A stretch of 64,000 bases of DNA from the NCBI GenBank assembly GCA_965601455.1, contig OZ271831.1, positions 248,001 through 312,000 of the forward strand. The letters run 5' to 3'. This DNA is from JANQEU01 sp965601455 (GTDB lineage: Bacteria > Bacteroidota > Bacteroidia > Cytophagales > Cyclobacteriaceae). The translations under genes were made by a program, and so were the position numbers. The notes beneath the pieces are model-generated. The model ran no database searches and had not been told where the DNA came from. It saw only the letters and a program-made list of their open reading frames with translations. Positions 62,702 through 64,000 of the stretch are shown piece by piece (the stretch's first letter is position 1; each line of letters starts with the position of its first letter).

Positions 62702-63820
62702 TTGAAGATATCATATATACATACGACCGATCTTTCCTCAAAAAGTACCTCAGCCAACTTCATTGTCTTCAATGCATTGAGCCTTGCGAATCATTGCGAA
62801 GTTGATCTCTTCCTTATAAATAGTTCTACGATTTCTCCAGCTGAGATATTCAGCCAACAGTATGGAATAAAGACATTACCTTCTAACCTGAATGTCTTCG
62901 CTAAGCGATCTCCGGGAATCGGAAGGGTATTATTCTACACTTGGGTAATAAAGAAGCTTCGCTTGCTAAATCCGGATTATATTCTCACTCGTTCTCATGG
63001 TATGTTACCATATCTGTCCAGGTGGAAGAAGAACAGGTGCAAGGTTTTTTTCGAGACTCACGACTTTTTCCTGGATCTCAATTTGCGATCGGAGAGGATA
63101 AAAAGGCAATGGAAAAAGAAATCCAGGATTGAACGTAAATACTTTCCTAGGATAGACGGGCTAATATGCCTGAATAATTCACAAAAAGAGCTTTATCAAA
63201 AAGCCTTTCCAAATTTGTCAATAGAGACCTTTCCGACAGGTTTATCACAAGCTACTAACAAGGAGGTAGGCGAAAGGTCCGGAATTATCTACGCAGGTAG
63301 TTTAAACTCAAGGTTGGGAATTGATATCCTGGTGAAATTGATAAATGAACTTAAACAGTACTCCTTTACAATTGTGGGTGGGAAAACGGCGAAAGAGAGA
63401 AAGGAATTTCAGGAACTTTTTGCTGGTCAGGTGTTGCCTGAAAATGTAGAAATGACTGGTTGGCTAAAGAAATCCGATGTACTCGATAAGATTTCCGCCG
63501 GACGTGTAGCGCTTTTACCACTTGAGGATACCTTTTTCAATAAAAACCTGACTGTGCCACTAAAATTGCTTGACTACATTGGTTGTGCTACACCAGTCAT
63601 TGCATCAGATTTTGTTTCAGTTAGGGAATTGATATCTGATGGCAAACATGGTTATTTAGTTAAATGGGATGACATACAGTCCGTGACTCAAAAGATAGAA
63701 TCGCTTTTAAATGACGGTGAAGTTTGGGCTAAGAAATCAATAAATCTGCAGGAACTGTCAAAACATCTTACTTGGGAGGAAAGGTCAAGGAGATTAATAA
63801 ATTACCTGGAAAAATTCTGA
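62702..63820 (+). CDS. Glycosyltransferase family 4-like protein
   Basis: The 372-residue GT-B protein opens with KISYIHTTDLSSKSTSAN. It has an N-terminal acceptor half (ETHDFFLDLNLRSERIKRQ) and a donor half with IIYAGSLNSRLGIDILVKL and KLLDYIGCATPVIASDF. The start is a TTG four bases after the ahcY terminator T-tract, so its promoter must overlap that region. One base separates its stop from the next gene's start. Confidence 0.8.
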   Translation: MKISYIHTTDLSSKSTSANFIVFNALSLANHCEVDLFLINSSTISPAEIFSQQYGIKTLPSNLNVFAKRSPGIGRVLFYTWVIKKLRLLNPDYILTRSHGMLPYLSRWKKNRCKVFFETHDFFLDLNLRSERIKRQWKKKSRIERKYFPRIDGLICLNNSQKELYQKAFPNLSIETFPTGLSQATNKEVGERSGIIYAGSLNSRLGIDILVKLINELKQYSFTIVGGKTAKERKEFQELFAGQVLPENVEMTGWLKKSDVLDKISAGRVALLPLEDTFFNKNLTVPLKLLDYIGCATPVIASDFVSVRELISDGKHGYLVKWDDIQSVTQKIESLLNDGEVWAKKSINLQELSKHLTWEERSRRLINYLEKF

Positions 63821-63821
63821 G

Positions 63822-64000
63822 ATGAAATTGCTTATAGTAGTCGATCGGGGTTTTACGCAAAGCGAAACGTTTTTATACCAGGAGATTCTTTCCTTATTGG
63901 AATTTGAATTGGTAGTCATCTTCCGTAAGAGAATGAATAGAAAGCAGTTTCCGATCCCGCCCACCGTCAAGGTGATCAATCTATACAACAACCCAATTTT
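63822..64000 (+). CDS. Glycosyltransferase, N-terminal part only
   Basis: An ATG at 63822 opens a frame that is still open at the right edge after 59 codons. The visible sequence, LLIVVDRGFTQSETFLYQEI, matches the N-terminus of WcaL-type GT4 enzymes, whose F-x-x-SETF-x-x-x-E motif is shared. It is probably co-transcribed with the preceding gene. Confidence 0.65.
   Translation, partial: MKLLIVVDRGFTQSETFLYQEILSLLEFELVVIFRKRMNRKQFPIPPTVKVINLYNNPI

Overview
The window reads as chromosomal DNA of a Bacteroidota bacterium, most likely a marine-type member of the Cytophagales. The evidence is the presence of type IX secretion (T9SS) C-terminal sorting domains, a DUF2723 (GT117) protein, a Bacteroidota-style NtrC regulator, lipoproteins with short signal peptides, few Shine-Dalgarno sites, and promoters of the form TTTG-N17-23-TAnnTTTG. 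Species cannot be named from the sequence alone. I recognised no rRNA, tRNA, insertion sequence or CRISPR array.

Layout. 1-2.7 kb: the 5' part of a lipoprotein gene running off the left edge, and a Wzx-type flippase. 3-7.1 kb: a membrane histidine kinase, a stand-alone receiver and a lipoprotein with a haem c motif and FG-GAP repeats, in one tight operon. 7.1-11.3 kb: NDH-2, a GNAT acetyltransferase, an alanine/cation symporter with an enlarged loop, and a small membrane protein. 11.4-16.3 kb: a Lon-substrate-binding-domain protein, nuoABCD only, and the NAD(P)H-hydrate repair enzyme. 16.4-22.3 kb: a minimal T9SS-sorting-domain protein, a DUF2723 protein, a MOSC protein, a membrane protein and a TPR protein. 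22.3-37.2 kb: an AT-rich surface polysaccharide island with six glycosyltransferases, two methyltransferases, a Wzx flippase, a candidate polymerase, an acyltransferase, WecB, a carbamoyltransferase and a sulfotransferase. It is closed by a frameshifted PKD-repeat T9SS cargo gene (37.2-40.7 kb). 40.8-43.9 kb: an Lrp regulator, a phosphoribosyltransferase, a kinase-like protein and a glycosyltransferase. 43.9-56.4 kb: an NtrY/NtrC pair followed by two divergent tripartite export operons. 56.3-64 kb: housekeeping genes (lpxH, ftsH, rsfS, birA, ahcY), then two more glycosyltransferases, the last cut by the right edge.

How the genes work together. The island probably builds and exports a decorated (acylated, carbamoylated, sulfated) surface glycan. 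The export block has two parts. On the minus strand TetR, ABC, HlyD and TolC form an operon with a cluster of ACTATT/AATAGT half-sites at the TetR start. On the plus strand a MacA-like adaptor, a MacB/LolD-like ATPase and TolC form an operon that is a likely target of the sigma-54 regulator. Between the two lies a short promoter-to-terminator unit that looks like a small RNA or leader attenuator. The minus-strand ABC protein has a nucleotide-binding domain in which most catalytic motifs are altered, which is the most unusual protein feature in the window.

The genome is compact. Five convergent gene pairs overlap at their 3' ends, and most island genes overlap by 1-35 bases. Several start codons here differ from the longest open frame; the reasons are given entry by entry.
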